From assembly GCA_052148715.1 (NCBI GenBank), contig JBKQHQ010000091.1:1-64000 (forward strand): a DNA stretch of 64,000 nucleotides, written 5' to 3'. The translations under genes were made by a program, and so were the position numbers. Below, piece after piece: positions 1 to 7,806 of the stretch; the stretch's first letter is position 1, and each line of letters begins with the position of its first letter. The stretch comes from JBKQHQ01 sp052148715 (GTDB lineage Bacteria > Pseudomonadota > Alphaproteobacteria > Rhizobiales > Xanthobacteraceae). The notes beneath the pieces were generated by a model that worked only from the letters and a program-made list of their open reading frames with translations, was not told the DNA's origin and searched no databases.

Positions 1-194
1 GTCGCCATGAGCGTGGCCGGCGCGTACACCTTGTCCATCAAACTGTACCAGCGACCTCCTTTGACGCCGTTGTCCAGCGCCGACACCATGCGCTCTGTCC
101 AGACCGAAGCTTCCACCCACGACCAGCGGGTCTCTGCACCCCGTGTAGCCCTTGCGGGCACTGCCGGTGCTGTTGCTTGCTTCATTCCATCCAT
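1..194 (-). CDS. ltrA: Group II intron reverse transcriptase/maturase, N-terminal fragment (partial)
   Basis: An open frame begins with ATG at 194-192 and runs off the left edge after 64 codons. It reads MDGMKQATAPAVPARAT, then ETRWSWVEASVWTERMVSAL, then GGRWYSLMDKVYAPATLMA. The tryptophan-rich 'RWSWVEASVWTERM' segment followed by 'SLMDKVYAPATL' is the N-terminus I know from a common proteobacterial intron RT family. The full protein would splice the intron RNA and reverse-transcribe it at the target. Catalytic domains lie outside the window, so activity cannot be judged. An upstream ATG-rich stretch offers a second start at 185. Confidence 0.82.
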   Translation of the reverse strand, partial: MDGMKQATAPAVPARATRGAETRWSWVEASVWTERMVSALDNGVKGGRWYSLMDKVYAPATLMA

Positions 195-626
195 CGCACA
201 TCCACCTTCCTACCCGCCTTCCCTCGGCGCGGCTTTGCTGTCCGCGCTTTCCGGGGCTTCTCGCCCCTGCGGTACTATGCGGGCTCTGCCTCCTGCCGGA
301 CGCTCGCACGCCTGACAGGTCTCTCCGCTTACGCTGCACTGCCTTCCGGACATCCCGTCCTCAACCACGTCGTGTCGCCCGAACGTCGCTTTGTCAGTCA
401 CCTCAGCGCGTCCGGTCGGCCCCTTGCGGTTCCTGGCTTCGCCCTAGATGAGCAGGCTCGCCGCTACACGCCGCCGAATCAGGTTCGTCATCCTACGGGC
501 TGGCCTTTCGCTTCCGGCTGCTCTCCACCCCACCTCACGGTGACGCAGTTGCCTTCAGCTACATGCGATGTGACCTCCCATGACGTGGACTTTCACCACG
601 CAGACAGTGCAGACTCACGGACGCAC
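1..626 (-). mobile_element. Group II intron, 5' part, cut by the left window edge
   Basis: Read on the minus strand, the element starts with GTGCG at 626-622, the usual 5' end of bacterial group II introns, followed by a structured stretch with GGTGAAAGTCCACG (about 602-589), typical of domain I. About 430 nt further on begins the intron-encoded reverse transcriptase. The element lies immediately past a 28-bp repeat arm (628-655), with one base (627) between them. The plus-strand open frames across this stretch (for example 177-686) are shadows of the intron RNA. Intron identity is firm from the encoded protein; the exact 5' end is inferred from the GTGCG match. The 3' half is outside the window. 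Confidence 0.85.
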
Positions 627-627
627 T

Positions 628-761
628 CATCCCGGGCCTCGTGCCCGGGACCCATTTCGCCACTTGCTCTACACGCCGGCATTTGATCCATTGACCATTG
701 TGCGCCACGACCAGCGCCGAATCTTGCCGCAAGATGGGTCCCGGGCACGAGGCCCGGGATG
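628..761. repeat. Inverted-repeat element A, copy 1 (28-bp arms)
   Basis: Two arms, 628-655 and 734-761, are exact reverse complements over 28 bp. Each arm is itself palindromic, with CCCGGG twice around CCTCGTG. A second copy lies at 28951-29087. The two copies share the arms but not the roughly 78-80 bp between them, so this looks like a BIME/REP-type pair, not a transposon. A group II intron abuts the left arm, and the right arm contains the ATG used by engB. Confidence 0.85.
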
Positions 762-1433
762 ACGGCCGAGCAAGCTGACGCCCGCTTCACCGAGGATGAG
801 ATTGCCACCGGCGCAAAGCTGTTCGCCCAGGATTGGCGTTTCATCTGGGCTGCGAGCTCGCTCGCCTCCTTGCCGCCGATGCAGGGTCTGGAAATCGCCT
901 TTGCGGGGCGCTCCAACGTCGGCAAATCAAGCTTGATCAACGCGCTGACCGGGCGCAAGGCGCTGGCGCGCACGTCGCACACGCCGGGCCGCACGCAAGA
1001 GCTGATCTTCTTCGACCACGCGGGCGATCTACGGCTCGTCGACATGCCCGGCTACGGCTACGCGGCCGCGTCGAAAACCAAGATCGCCGCTTGGACCGAG
1101 CTGATCCATGCCTACCTGCGCGGGCGAGCCACTCTCGGCCGCGTCTACCTGCTGATCGACGCACGCCATGGGCTCAAGCCCGCCGACCAATCCGTCCTGG
1201 ATTCGCTCGGCGAGGCGGCGGTGAGCCACCAGATCGTGCTGACCAAGGCCGATCAGGTGAAGCCCGACGAGCTTGCGACGCGCAAGGCCGAGATCGACGC
1301 CGCGCTGTCGAAGCGGCCGGCTGCGTTCCCGCACGTGCTGGCCACGTCGTCGCGCACCGGCGATGGTCTGTCGGCATTGCGCGCGGCCGTCGCCAGGCTG
1401 ATGGCGGAAAGAGGCATAAGAGGGATTCGATGA
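759..1433 (+). CDS. engB: Ribosome biogenesis GTP-binding protein EngB/YihA/YsxC
   Basis: EngB is a small Era/Obg-type GTPase needed for late assembly of the large ribosomal subunit in the cytoplasm. The 224-residue protein shows G1 GRSNVGKS at 50-57, G3 DMPG at 95-98 and G4 TKAD at 162-165, and the PGRTQ switch stretch near 76-80. Length and N-terminus (FTEDEIATGAKLFAQ) match alphaproteobacterial relatives. The only good start is ATG 759, which lies inside the right arm of repeat A; GAGG six bases upstream, also in the arm, may serve as ribosome site. Its stop overlaps the start of the next gene (ATGA), so the two are probably co-transcribed. Confidence 0.95.
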   Translation: MTAEQADARFTEDEIATGAKLFAQDWRFIWAASSLASLPPMQGLEIAFAGRSNVGKSSLINALTGRKALARTSHTPGRTQELIFFDHAGDLRLVDMPGYGYAAASKTKIAAWTELIHAYLRGRATLGRVYLLIDARHGLKPADQSVLDSLGEAAVSHQIVLTKADQVKPDELATRKAEIDAALSKRPAAFPHVLATSSRTGDGLSALRAAVARLMAERGIRGIR

Positions 1434-1795
1434 GCCAGGCTCTCTTGATCATGCTGGCGAGCCTCATGGGCGCGGGCGGGGTGGTGCTCCTCGCCGCGTC
1501 GGCCCATGCCGCCAAGGATGCCGGTCTCGACAGCGCCGGAGCCATGCTATTGTTCCACGCGAGCGCGGTGATCGCTGCCGTCGCGGCCGCCGGTTCGGGC
1601 CTCATCCCGAGACCCCTCGGCCTCATCGCCGCCGGCGGTTTAATCATCGGCGCGGCGTTGTTCGCGGGAGATCTGGCGCTGCGCGCCTTTGTCGGCCACC
1701 GCCTGTTTCCGATGGCGGCTCCGACCGGCGGCGTCGTGCTGATCGTGAGCTGGCTGATCCTGGCGGGGACCGCGCTTTTTTCGGCGTGGCGTTAG
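1430..1795 (+). CDS. DUF423-type small inner-membrane protein
   Basis: A 121-residue protein with four hydrophobic segments (about 5-24, 38-58, 62-82, 98-119) and the GAGGVVLLAASAHA signature near the N-terminus that resembles the DUF423/YgdD family. The biochemical role of that family is unknown. The ATG at 1430 overlaps the engB stop by four bases, which implies translational coupling. The start is well fixed by this overlap, and the family match is by pattern only. Confidence 0.8.
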   Translation: MSQALLIMLASLMGAGGVVLLAASAHAAKDAGLDSAGAMLLFHASAVIAAVAAAGSGLIPRPLGLIAAGGLIIGAALFAGDLALRAFVGHRLFPMAAPTGGVVLIVSWLILAGTALFSAWR

Positions 1796-1971
1796 GCCCG
1801 CGGAATCCTTGGGGCGGCAGCCATCCGGCACGGCGCCGCCGACAGCAGCGCAAACCGCCCCCGTCGGCGCGACCGGCCCGGTGAAGGGGCCGGCACGAGA
1901 GCCGCTTCCGTTGAAAACCAATCGTAACCCCGTGGAGGCGGCGTCAGCCTCCTCCCCGGTAGATCACGTGC

Positions 1972-2367
1972 TCAAGGACGCACGCGAACCTCGCTCCGAG
2001 CCGCGTTGCTAAGCTCGGGAACACCATCCTGAATAAGCGCCCGGCGCAGCCGGCCCATCAGCTTGCGATACACCCGCTGCAACGTATTGGGGCGCCGGAA
2101 ATGTGATGCAAACTCTTTGTTGATCTCGAGCGGGCGCCAATAGGCGACATGCCATTGCTCATACGCTTCATGAAGTTCCTGCTCCTGCTCGTGGCGGACC
2201 GCGAGCATGGCGCAATCGCACAACGCATCCACCGTCACGCGGCCTTCCGGATCGAACCGGAATTTGTGCCGGCTGGGAAAATGATGCAGCGCGCCCCGAA
2301 TCACCTCGAACTCGTCGGGAGCGCTCCGCAGCGACGAGATCATTGGGCTGACATCCAAATACGCCAT
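1972..2367 (-). CDS. Conserved hypothetical protein, soluble, 131 aa
   Basis: No function recognised. The protein begins MAYLDVSPMISSLRSAPDEF and has a central 'EQELHEAYEQWHVAYWRPLEINKEFASHF' stretch that resembles small proteins I recall from Bradyrhizobium-like genomes. It has no signal peptide or membrane segment. A very strong ribosome site, AAGGAGG, lies six bases before the ATG at 2367, which supports a real gene. It is transcribed away from argB and is not part of the neighbouring operons. Confidence 0.72.
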   Translation of the reverse strand: MAYLDVSPMISSLRSAPDEFEVIRGALHHFPSRHKFRFDPEGRVTVDALCDCAMLAVRHEQEQELHEAYEQWHVAYWRPLEINKEFASHFRRPNTLQRVYRKLMGRLRRALIQDGVPELSNAARSEVRVRP

Positions 2368-2705
2368 GGCAAACCTCCTTACGGATGATGCGCCGTCCCC
2401 TCTTGCCTTCGAGATGAACGGCAGGGGTCAACAGGATGCCGGCGAACGATTCTGGCGGCGGGTCGATTTAGCGCCCGCAACGGCGGTGGAGGCGCCGACG
2501 GCTTCCACGGCATTGACCAGTGGGGTATTTTCCCCCATCCCGCCAACGTCACAGCACCGTCCCGGTTCCGAAATGGAACAATCGCTCCAAGTCGTATAAC
2601 CCCACGGCCCATTGGCAGTGTCTCCACCGGGGATACGAGCTTCTCGTGTCCCCTTCCGCTGTTGCATGCCAGCCGTTAAACAGCGTGGCCCCAGCAGGTA
2701 GATCC
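2368..2705. other. Intergenic region between the 131-aa gene and argB
   Basis: About 340 bases separate two divergent genes. The region must hold both promoters, but I see no convincing -35/-10 pair. Open frames that cross it on either strand, including an in-frame 5' extension of argB back to 2520, lack ribosome sites and recognisable protein sequence. No RNA gene or repeat was seen. Confidence 0.4.
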
Positions 2706-3590
2706 ATGACCGTTTCACCACACGATCAAGCCCGAATTTTGTCAGAAGCCCTGCCGCATATGCAGCGCTATGATGAGGAAACGGTCGTTATCAAATATGG
2801 CGGACACGCAATGGGCGAGGAGCAACTGGCCCGCGACTTCGCCAAGGACGTCGTGCTGCTCGAGCAGACCGCCATCAATCCGGTCGTGGTGCACGGCGGC
2901 GGCCCGCAGATCGCCACCATGCTCGGTCGGCTCGGCATCAAATCGCAATTCGCCGCCGGCCTGAGAGTCACCGATGCGGCGACGATGGAAGTCGTCGAAA
3001 TGGTGCTCGCCGGCTCGATCAACAAGCAGCTCGTCAGCTACATCAACGAGGCGGGCGGCAAGGCGGTCGGGCTGTGCGGCAAGGACGGCAATATGGTGAT
3101 CGCCCGCAAGGTGAACAGGCACATCGTCGACCCGCAGTCGCGCCGCGAGGAGGAAGTGGACCTTGGTTTCGTCGGCGAGCCGGAAAAGGTCGACGTCACC
3201 GTGCTCAACCAGATCCTCGGCCGCGAATTGATCCCGGTGCTGGCGCCGATCGCCATCTCGGCCCAGGGCGAGACCTATAATGTCAACGCCGACACCTTCG
3301 CGGGCTATATCGCCGGTGCGCTCAAGGCCAAGCGCCTGTTGCTGCTCACCGACGTCCCGGGTGTGCTCGACAAGTCCAAGGCCCTGATCAACGAGCTGTC
3401 GGTCGACGAAGCCCGGCGGCTCATCGCCGACGGCACGATCTCGGGCGGCATGATCCCGAAGGTCGAGACGTGCATCACCGCGCTCGAGCAGGGCGTCGAG
3501 GGCGTGGTGATTCTCGACGGCAAGGTGCCGCACGCGGTGCTGCTCGAGTTGTTCACCGACCATGGCGCCGGCACGCTGATCCGCGGCTGA
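2706..3590 (+). CDS. argB: Acetylglutamate kinase
   Basis: ArgB phosphorylates N-acetyl-L-glutamate, the second step of arginine synthesis, in the cytoplasm. The 294-residue protein has the nucleotide-binding KYGG at 30-33, HGGG at 63-66 and RVTD at 87-90, with GGMIPK toward the C-terminus (about 248). The N-terminal helix before KYGG (ARILSEALPHMQRYDE) is the extension found in hexameric, arginine-inhibited forms, so feedback control by arginine is likely. ATG 2706 gives the family's usual length; the open frame runs 62 codons further upstream but that part is not protein-like. Confidence 0.96.
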   Translation: MTVSPHDQARILSEALPHMQRYDEETVVIKYGGHAMGEEQLARDFAKDVVLLEQTAINPVVVHGGGPQIATMLGRLGIKSQFAAGLRVTDAATMEVVEMVLAGSINKQLVSYINEAGGKAVGLCGKDGNMVIARKVNRHIVDPQSRREEEVDLGFVGEPEKVDVTVLNQILGRELIPVLAPIAISAQGETYNVNADTFAGYIAGALKAKRLLLLTDVPGVLDKSKALINELSVDEARRLIADGTISGGMIPKVETCITALEQGVEGVVILDGKVPHAVLLELFTDHGAGTLIRG

Positions 3591-3653
3591 ACATGTCGTG
3601 CCTGAAAATGCGCCAGCCGCCGCGCGCTTGATGCCAGTTTTCAGTGATGCCGG

Positions 3654-4670
3654 ATGATCATGTTTGTGTACTTTGCGTGCCCCCGCCTGCCGTTCATATC
3701 CGTGATCGGCGTACTGGTCACGCTATCAGCCCCGGCATTGGCCGATTTCAAGATCTGCAATCGCATGAGCTACGTGGTGGAGGCGGCAATCGGCATCGAG
3801 GACGGCGCGACGGTGGCCACGCGCGGCTGGTTTCGCATCGACCCCGGCCAGTGCCGCGATATGGTGCAGGGCACACTACAATTTGATCACCTCTACGTTC
3901 ATTCCCGCACGCTGTCCGTCTACGGCGCCTCGCCGTCGCCGCAGACCAGCCATGCGAATCTCTGCGTCGCGCCGGGAAATTTCGTGATCGCCGGCGCCAG
4001 GACCTGCCGTTCCGGCCAGCAGCCTGCCGGCTTCACCGAGGTCAAGCCGAGCGTGACCGAGAGCGGCTTGGCGGCCTATCTCGCCGAGGACGCCGAATAC
4101 GATGACGAGCAGGCGCGCGACGCCGGCATCCAGCGCCTGCTGACGATCGCCGGCTACGACGCGACCCCGATCGACGGGGTGCGCGGCACCAAGACCGATG
4201 CGGCGCTCATGCAATTCCTGCAGGACAACAAACTGCCCGCCACATCGGCGGCGCGCGCCGACTTCTTCGATACGCTGCTCGGCGCGGCGCAGCAGCCGGG
4301 CAGCGGCTTTACCTGGTGCAACGACACCGGAGAGACCGTGATGGCGGCGCTCGGCAGCGAGGAAAGGGGCTCGATCGTCACCCGCGGCTGGTATCGGGTC
4401 GAGCCCGGAAAGTGCGTGCGCCCGGACGTGAAGGGCCAGCCCCGCCGGCTCTACAGCTTCGGCGAAGCCGTCGACAGCAGCGGCCAGCCGCTGAAACGTG
4501 GCGACAAGCCGCTCAACTGGGGCGGCGACACCACCCTCTGCACGCGCGAATTCAAGTTCGAGCTCAGCGACCACAAGGACTGCGCCGCCAACGGGCTGGC
4601 GGCCGCCGGCTTCGCCACCGTCGACCTCTCCGGCCACAGCGGCACTACCGTGCGCTTCAAAGCACCCTAG
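3654..4670 (+). CDS. Secreted DUF1036 protein with a peptidoglycan-binding-like middle domain
   Basis: A 338-residue protein with an N-terminal signal peptide (hydrophobic about 8-28, cleavage near APALA-DF). Two DUF1036-like halves follow, one starting FKICNRMSYVVEAAIG near 32 and one starting FTWCNDTGETVMAALG near 221; each carries 'TRGWFRIDPGQC' or 'TRGWYRVEPGKC'. Between them, around 155-190, 'IQRLLTIAGYDATPIDGVRG' resembles a PG_binding_1 repeat. The protein is thus probably periplasmic and may contact the cell wall. Function is unknown. Start choice between 3654 and 3660 is open. Confidence 0.85.
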   Translation: MIMFVYFACPRLPFISVIGVLVTLSAPALADFKICNRMSYVVEAAIGIEDGATVATRGWFRIDPGQCRDMVQGTLQFDHLYVHSRTLSVYGASPSPQTSHANLCVAPGNFVIAGARTCRSGQQPAGFTEVKPSVTESGLAAYLAEDAEYDDEQARDAGIQRLLTIAGYDATPIDGVRGTKTDAALMQFLQDNKLPATSAARADFFDTLLGAAQQPGSGFTWCNDTGETVMAALGSEERGSIVTRGWYRVEPGKCVRPDVKGQPRRLYSFGEAVDSSGQPLKRGDKPLNWGGDTTLCTREFKFELSDHKDCAANGLAAAGFATVDLSGHSGTTVRFKAP

Positions 4671-4693
4671 GCGAAAAGGCGCAGCGCGGAAAA

Positions 4694-5413
4694 ATGACGC
4701 CGGAACATGCGCCCCCTCGCCGCGGCTTCGCCCAAGTCGAGACGTGGGTGTTCGATCTCGACAACACGCTCTACCCGCATCACGTGAACCTTTGGCAGCA
4801 GGTGGACGAGCGCATCCGCATCTATTTGGCACGCTTCCTGGACATCACGCACGAGGAAGCATTCCGGGTGCAGAAGGACTATTACCGACGCTACGGGACC
4901 ACCATGCGCGGCATGATGACCGAGCACGGCATGCAGGCCGACGAGTTTCTCGACTTCGTCCACCAGATCGACCACTCGCCGCTCGAGCCTAACCCGGCGC
5001 TCGGCGCCGCCATCGAGAACCTGCCCGGCCGCAAGCTCATCCTCACCAACGGCACGCGCCGCCATGCCGATGCCGTGATGCGGCGGCTCGGCATCCATGA
5101 GCAGTTCGAGGACGTGTTCGACATCGTTGCCGCGGAGCTGGAGCCGAAGCCCCTGGCGCAAACCTACGATCGTTTCCTCGCCCGCCACGGCGTCGATCCG
5201 GGCAAGGCGGCCATGTTCGAGGATCTCGCGCGCAATCTGAAAGTGCCGCACGCGCTCGGCATGACCACCGTGCTCGTGGTGCCGCAAGGCACCCGCGAAG
5301 TCTTTCGCGAGGAATGGGAGCTCGAAGGGCGCGACGATCCGCACGTCGACTATGTCACCGACGATCTCGTCGGCTTTCTGCGCGCGCTCGCGCCGTGCCG
5401 CGACATGCCTTGA
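4694..5413 (+). CDS. HAD-family pyrimidine 5'-nucleotidase-like phosphatase
   Basis: A 239-residue HAD-superfamily hydrolase of the SDT1/YjjG-like group. Motif I is DLDNT at 21-25 with nucleophile D21 and acid/base D23; motif II is LTNGT at 117-121; the motif III lysine is K152 in EPKP; motif IV is FEDLARN at 175-181. The helical cap lies about 30-105. Members dephosphorylate nucleoside monophosphates, but the substrate here is not fixed by sequence. The gene sits between argB and dapD, an order conserved in Rhizobiales. ATG 4694 follows GCGGAAAA and gives a normal length. Confidence 0.88.
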   Translation: MTPEHAPPRRGFAQVETWVFDLDNTLYPHHVNLWQQVDERIRIYLARFLDITHEEAFRVQKDYYRRYGTTMRGMMTEHGMQADEFLDFVHQIDHSPLEPNPALGAAIENLPGRKLILTNGTRRHADAVMRRLGIHEQFEDVFDIVAAELEPKPLAQTYDRFLARHGVDPGKAAMFEDLARNLKVPHALGMTTVLVVPQGTREVFREEWELEGRDDPHVDYVTDDLVGFLRALAPCRDMP

Positions 5414-5459
5414 CATCCGGACCCTTCGTTCGAACACTCAGGCCCGATCGGGGATATTC

Positions 5460-6305
5460 ATGGCGCACGGCGAGCTCGCGAACACGATCGACAAGGCCTT
5501 CGAGGAGCGCGACCGCGTCGGTCCCGCGACCAAAGGCGCGGTGCGCGACGCCGTCGAAGCGGCGCTCGACCTCCTCGACCGCGGCACGGCACGCGTGGCC
5601 GAGCGGCAGGCCGACGGCGGCTGGCAGGTAAATCAGTGGCTCAAGAAGGCGGTGCTGCTGTCGTTCCGGCTCAACGATATGACGACCATCCCCGGGGGAC
5701 CCGGAGGAGCCACGTGGTGGGACAAGGTTCCGTCGAAATTCGCCGGCTGGGATGTGGCGCGATTTCGCGAGGCCGGATTTCGCGCGGTGCCCGACTGCAT
5801 CGTGCGCCGCTCCGCCTATATCGCGCCGGGTGTCGTGCTGATGCCGTCCTTCGTCAATCTCGGCGCCTATGTGGATTCCGGCAGCATGGTCGATACCTGG
5901 GCGACGGTCGGCTCATGTGCCCAGATCGGGAAGAATTGCCACATATCCGGCGGCGTCGGTATCTGCGGCGTGCTCGAGCCGTTGCAGGCGGAGCCAGTGA
6001 TCGTCGAAGACAACTGCTTCATCGGCGCGCGCTCGGAGGTTGCCGAAGGCGTGATCGTGCGGGAAGGATCGGTTCTCTCGATGGGCGTCTATCTCGGCGC
6101 CTCGACCAAGATCGTCGACCGCGACAGCGGACAGGTGCACCAAGGCGAAGTTCCGCCCTTCTCGGTCGTCGTGTCCGGCACTCTGCCGGGCCGGCCGATG
6201 CGCAACGGCCAACCCGGCCCCGGCCTCTACTGCGCCGTGATCGTGAAGCGGGTCGACGCGAAGACGCGCGCCAAAACCTCGATCAACGAATTGCTGCGCG
6301 ACTAG
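5460..6305 (+). CDS. dapD: 2,3,4,5-tetrahydropyridine-2,6-dicarboxylate N-succinyltransferase
   Basis: DapD transfers succinyl from succinyl-CoA to tetrahydrodipicolinate in the succinylase route to meso-diaminopimelate and lysine. The 281-residue protein has the helical N-terminal domain (about 1-100), a left-handed beta-helix of hexapeptide repeats (about 105-235, e.g. VVLMPSFVNLGAYVDSGSMV) and a C-terminal tail. The conserved GSCAQIGKNCHISGGVGI and EDNCFIGARSEVAEGV stretches are present. ATG 5460 is 46 bases after the HAD gene. An open frame extends upstream but has no family-like sequence. Confidence 0.96.
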   Translation: MAHGELANTIDKAFEERDRVGPATKGAVRDAVEAALDLLDRGTARVAERQADGGWQVNQWLKKAVLLSFRLNDMTTIPGGPGGATWWDKVPSKFAGWDVARFREAGFRAVPDCIVRRSAYIAPGVVLMPSFVNLGAYVDSGSMVDTWATVGSCAQIGKNCHISGGVGICGVLEPLQAEPVIVEDNCFIGARSEVAEGVIVREGSVLSMGVYLGASTKIVDRDSGQVHQGEVPPFSVVVSGTLPGRPMRNGQPGPGLYCAVIVKRVDAKTRAKTSINELLRD

Positions 6306-6315
6306 AGCACAATGC

Positions 6316-6490
6316 GTAGGGTGGGCAAAGGCGGCCGAGGCGTTGAGATGTTGGCACGGCATCAATTCCGCCGTGCCCACGCGGCGAGGCCCGAAGCCGC
6401 ACGCGCATCGGCAGAGCCGGGACGCGTGGGCACGGCGGAACCGGCGCCATGCCCCGATCTAAATCTAGGGGCCGCCTTTGCCCACCCTAC
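6316..6490. repeat. Compound inverted-repeat element C (21-bp outer arms, GTAG ends)
   Basis: Outer arms 6316-6336 and 6470-6490 are perfect 21-bp reverse complements, starting GTAGGGTGGGCAAAGG. A second perfect 16-bp pair, 6369-6384 and 6423-6438, is nested inside. The GTAG terminus is typical of REP sequences. The element fills the dapD-dapE gap, and its right arm overlaps the first codons of dapE. It can fold into a long hairpin, so it may also affect the dapD transcript end. Confidence 0.85.
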
Positions 6491-7641
6491 CGACTGATCC
6501 CCTCGCCATTGCGCAGGCGCTGCTGCGCTGTCGCTCGGTCACGCCGGCGGAGGGCGGCGCGCTCGTCTACCTGCAGCACCTGGTCGCCGGCGCGGGTTTT
6601 GCGGTCGAGCGCGTGACCTTCAGCGAGCCCGGCACGCCGGATATCGAGAACCTCTATGCCCGGATCGGCAACTCCGCGCCGCACCTCGTATTCGCCGGCC
6701 ACACCGATGTGGTGCCGCCCGGCGAGGAGGCATTGTGGAAGCGCCCGCCCTTTGGCGGCGAGATCGGCGACGGGGAGCTTTATGGCCGCGGTGCGGTCGA
6801 CATGAAGGGCGCCATCGCTTGCGCGGTTGCCGCCGTGCTCGATCATCTGCAAAAGTCCGGCGGCAAGCCGAAGGGGTCGATCTCGTTCCTGATCACCGGG
6901 GATGAGGAAAGCGTCGCCGTCAACGGCACCGTAAAGCTCCTGAAATGGGCGGCGGCGCGCGGCGAGCGGTTCGATCACTGCATTCTCGGCGAGCCGAGCA
7001 ACGCCGCAGAGCTCGGCGACACGATCAAGATCGGCCGCCGCGGCTCCCTCAACGGCACGCTGATCGTCAGCGGCCGGCAGGGGCACGTCGCCTATCCCCA
7101 CCTCGCCGAGAATCCGATCCGCGGGCTCGTGAAGCTGATGAGCGCGCTCTTGGCGGCGCGGCTCGATCAGGGCAGCGACCATTTCGGCGCCTCGAACCTC
7201 GAATTCACCTCGGTCGACGTCGGCAACCAAACCGTCAACGTCATTCCCGCCGAGGCGCGGGCACGCTTCAACATTCGCTTCAACGATCTGCACACGCAGG
7301 CGTCGCTGCGGGCCCTGATCGAGCAGCGCGTGGCACAGGCGGCCGACGGCGCGCGCTGGCGCATCGCCTGGGAGCCTTCGAACGCCGACGCCTTTCTGAC
7401 CAAGCCGGGACCGTTCGTCGACTTGATGGTCGAGGCGATCGCCGCGGTCACCGGGCGCAAGCCGGCGCTCTCGACCTCGGGCGGCACCTCCGATGCGCGC
7501 TTCATCAAGGATTACTGCCCGGTGCTCGAATTCGGTCTGGTCGGGCAGACGATGCACCAGGTCGACGAGCGGGTTGCGGTTGCCGATCTCATGCGGCTGA
7601 CCGCGATCTACCGGCGCGTGCTCGACAGCTACGGTGCTTGA
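6478..7641 (+). CDS. dapE: Succinyl-diaminopimelate desuccinylase
   Basis: DapE, a dinuclear zinc peptidase of family M20, releases succinate from N-succinyl-LL-diaminopimelate, three steps after DapD. Visible are HTD at 75-77, the bridging aspartate in GRGAVDMKG (D108) and the catalytic GDEE at 141-144; the dimerisation domain lies about 180-295. The protein is 387 residues, normal for the family. The only start compatible with the conserved N-terminus (DPLAIAQALLRC) is TTG 6478, with AGGGG about 8 bases before it. That TTG lies in the right arm of repeat C, so the first residues PTLPT are repeat-encoded. Confidence 0.93.
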   Translation: MPTLPTDPLAIAQALLRCRSVTPAEGGALVYLQHLVAGAGFAVERVTFSEPGTPDIENLYARIGNSAPHLVFAGHTDVVPPGEEALWKRPPFGGEIGDGELYGRGAVDMKGAIACAVAAVLDHLQKSGGKPKGSISFLITGDEESVAVNGTVKLLKWAAARGERFDHCILGEPSNAAELGDTIKIGRRGSLNGTLIVSGRQGHVAYPHLAENPIRGLVKLMSALLAARLDQGSDHFGASNLEFTSVDVGNQTVNVIPAEARARFNIRFNDLHTQASLRALIEQRVAQAADGARWRIAWEPSNADAFLTKPGPFVDLMVEAIAAVTGRKPALSTSGGTSDARFIKDYCPVLEFGLVGQTMHQVDERVAVADLMRLTAIYRRVLDSYGA

Positions 7642-7666
7642 TGCAGCGCTGTGCCCTCCCTCCGCT

Positions 7667-7746
7667 CATTCCCGCGGAAGCGGGAACCCAAGATTTGCAG
7701 CGAGCTCAGTGATTATCTGCTGGGTCCCCGCTTTTCGCGGGGGATG
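7667..7746. repeat. Inverted-repeat element D
   Basis: Left arm about 7667-7690 (CATTCCCGCGGAAGCGGGAA) and right arm about 7721-7746 are imperfect reverse complements; each is a small palindrome. This is a widespread proteobacterial intergenic repeat type. It lies between the converging dapE and truA genes and could act as a bidirectional transcription end. Confidence 0.7.
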
Positions 7747-7806
7747 AACGGAAATCGGTCCTTCGCTGAACGTCATGCTTGGCACTGCTTGGCGGGGCGC
7801 CGGCGT

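Noticed and set aside
177..686. Plus-strand frame of 169 codons at the left edge
   Set aside because: It lies over the group II intron RNA and the start of its reverse transcriptase on the other strand. Similar frames are often misannotated over such introns.
593..1045. Minus-strand frame containing VIPGLVPGT and GPGHEARD peptides
   Set aside because: These peptides are translations of repeat A, a known source of false genes; the frame also lies over engB.
2520..2705. 62-codon upstream extension of argB
   Set aside because: Not similar to acetylglutamate kinases, and the ATG at 2706 gives the normal N-terminal helix.
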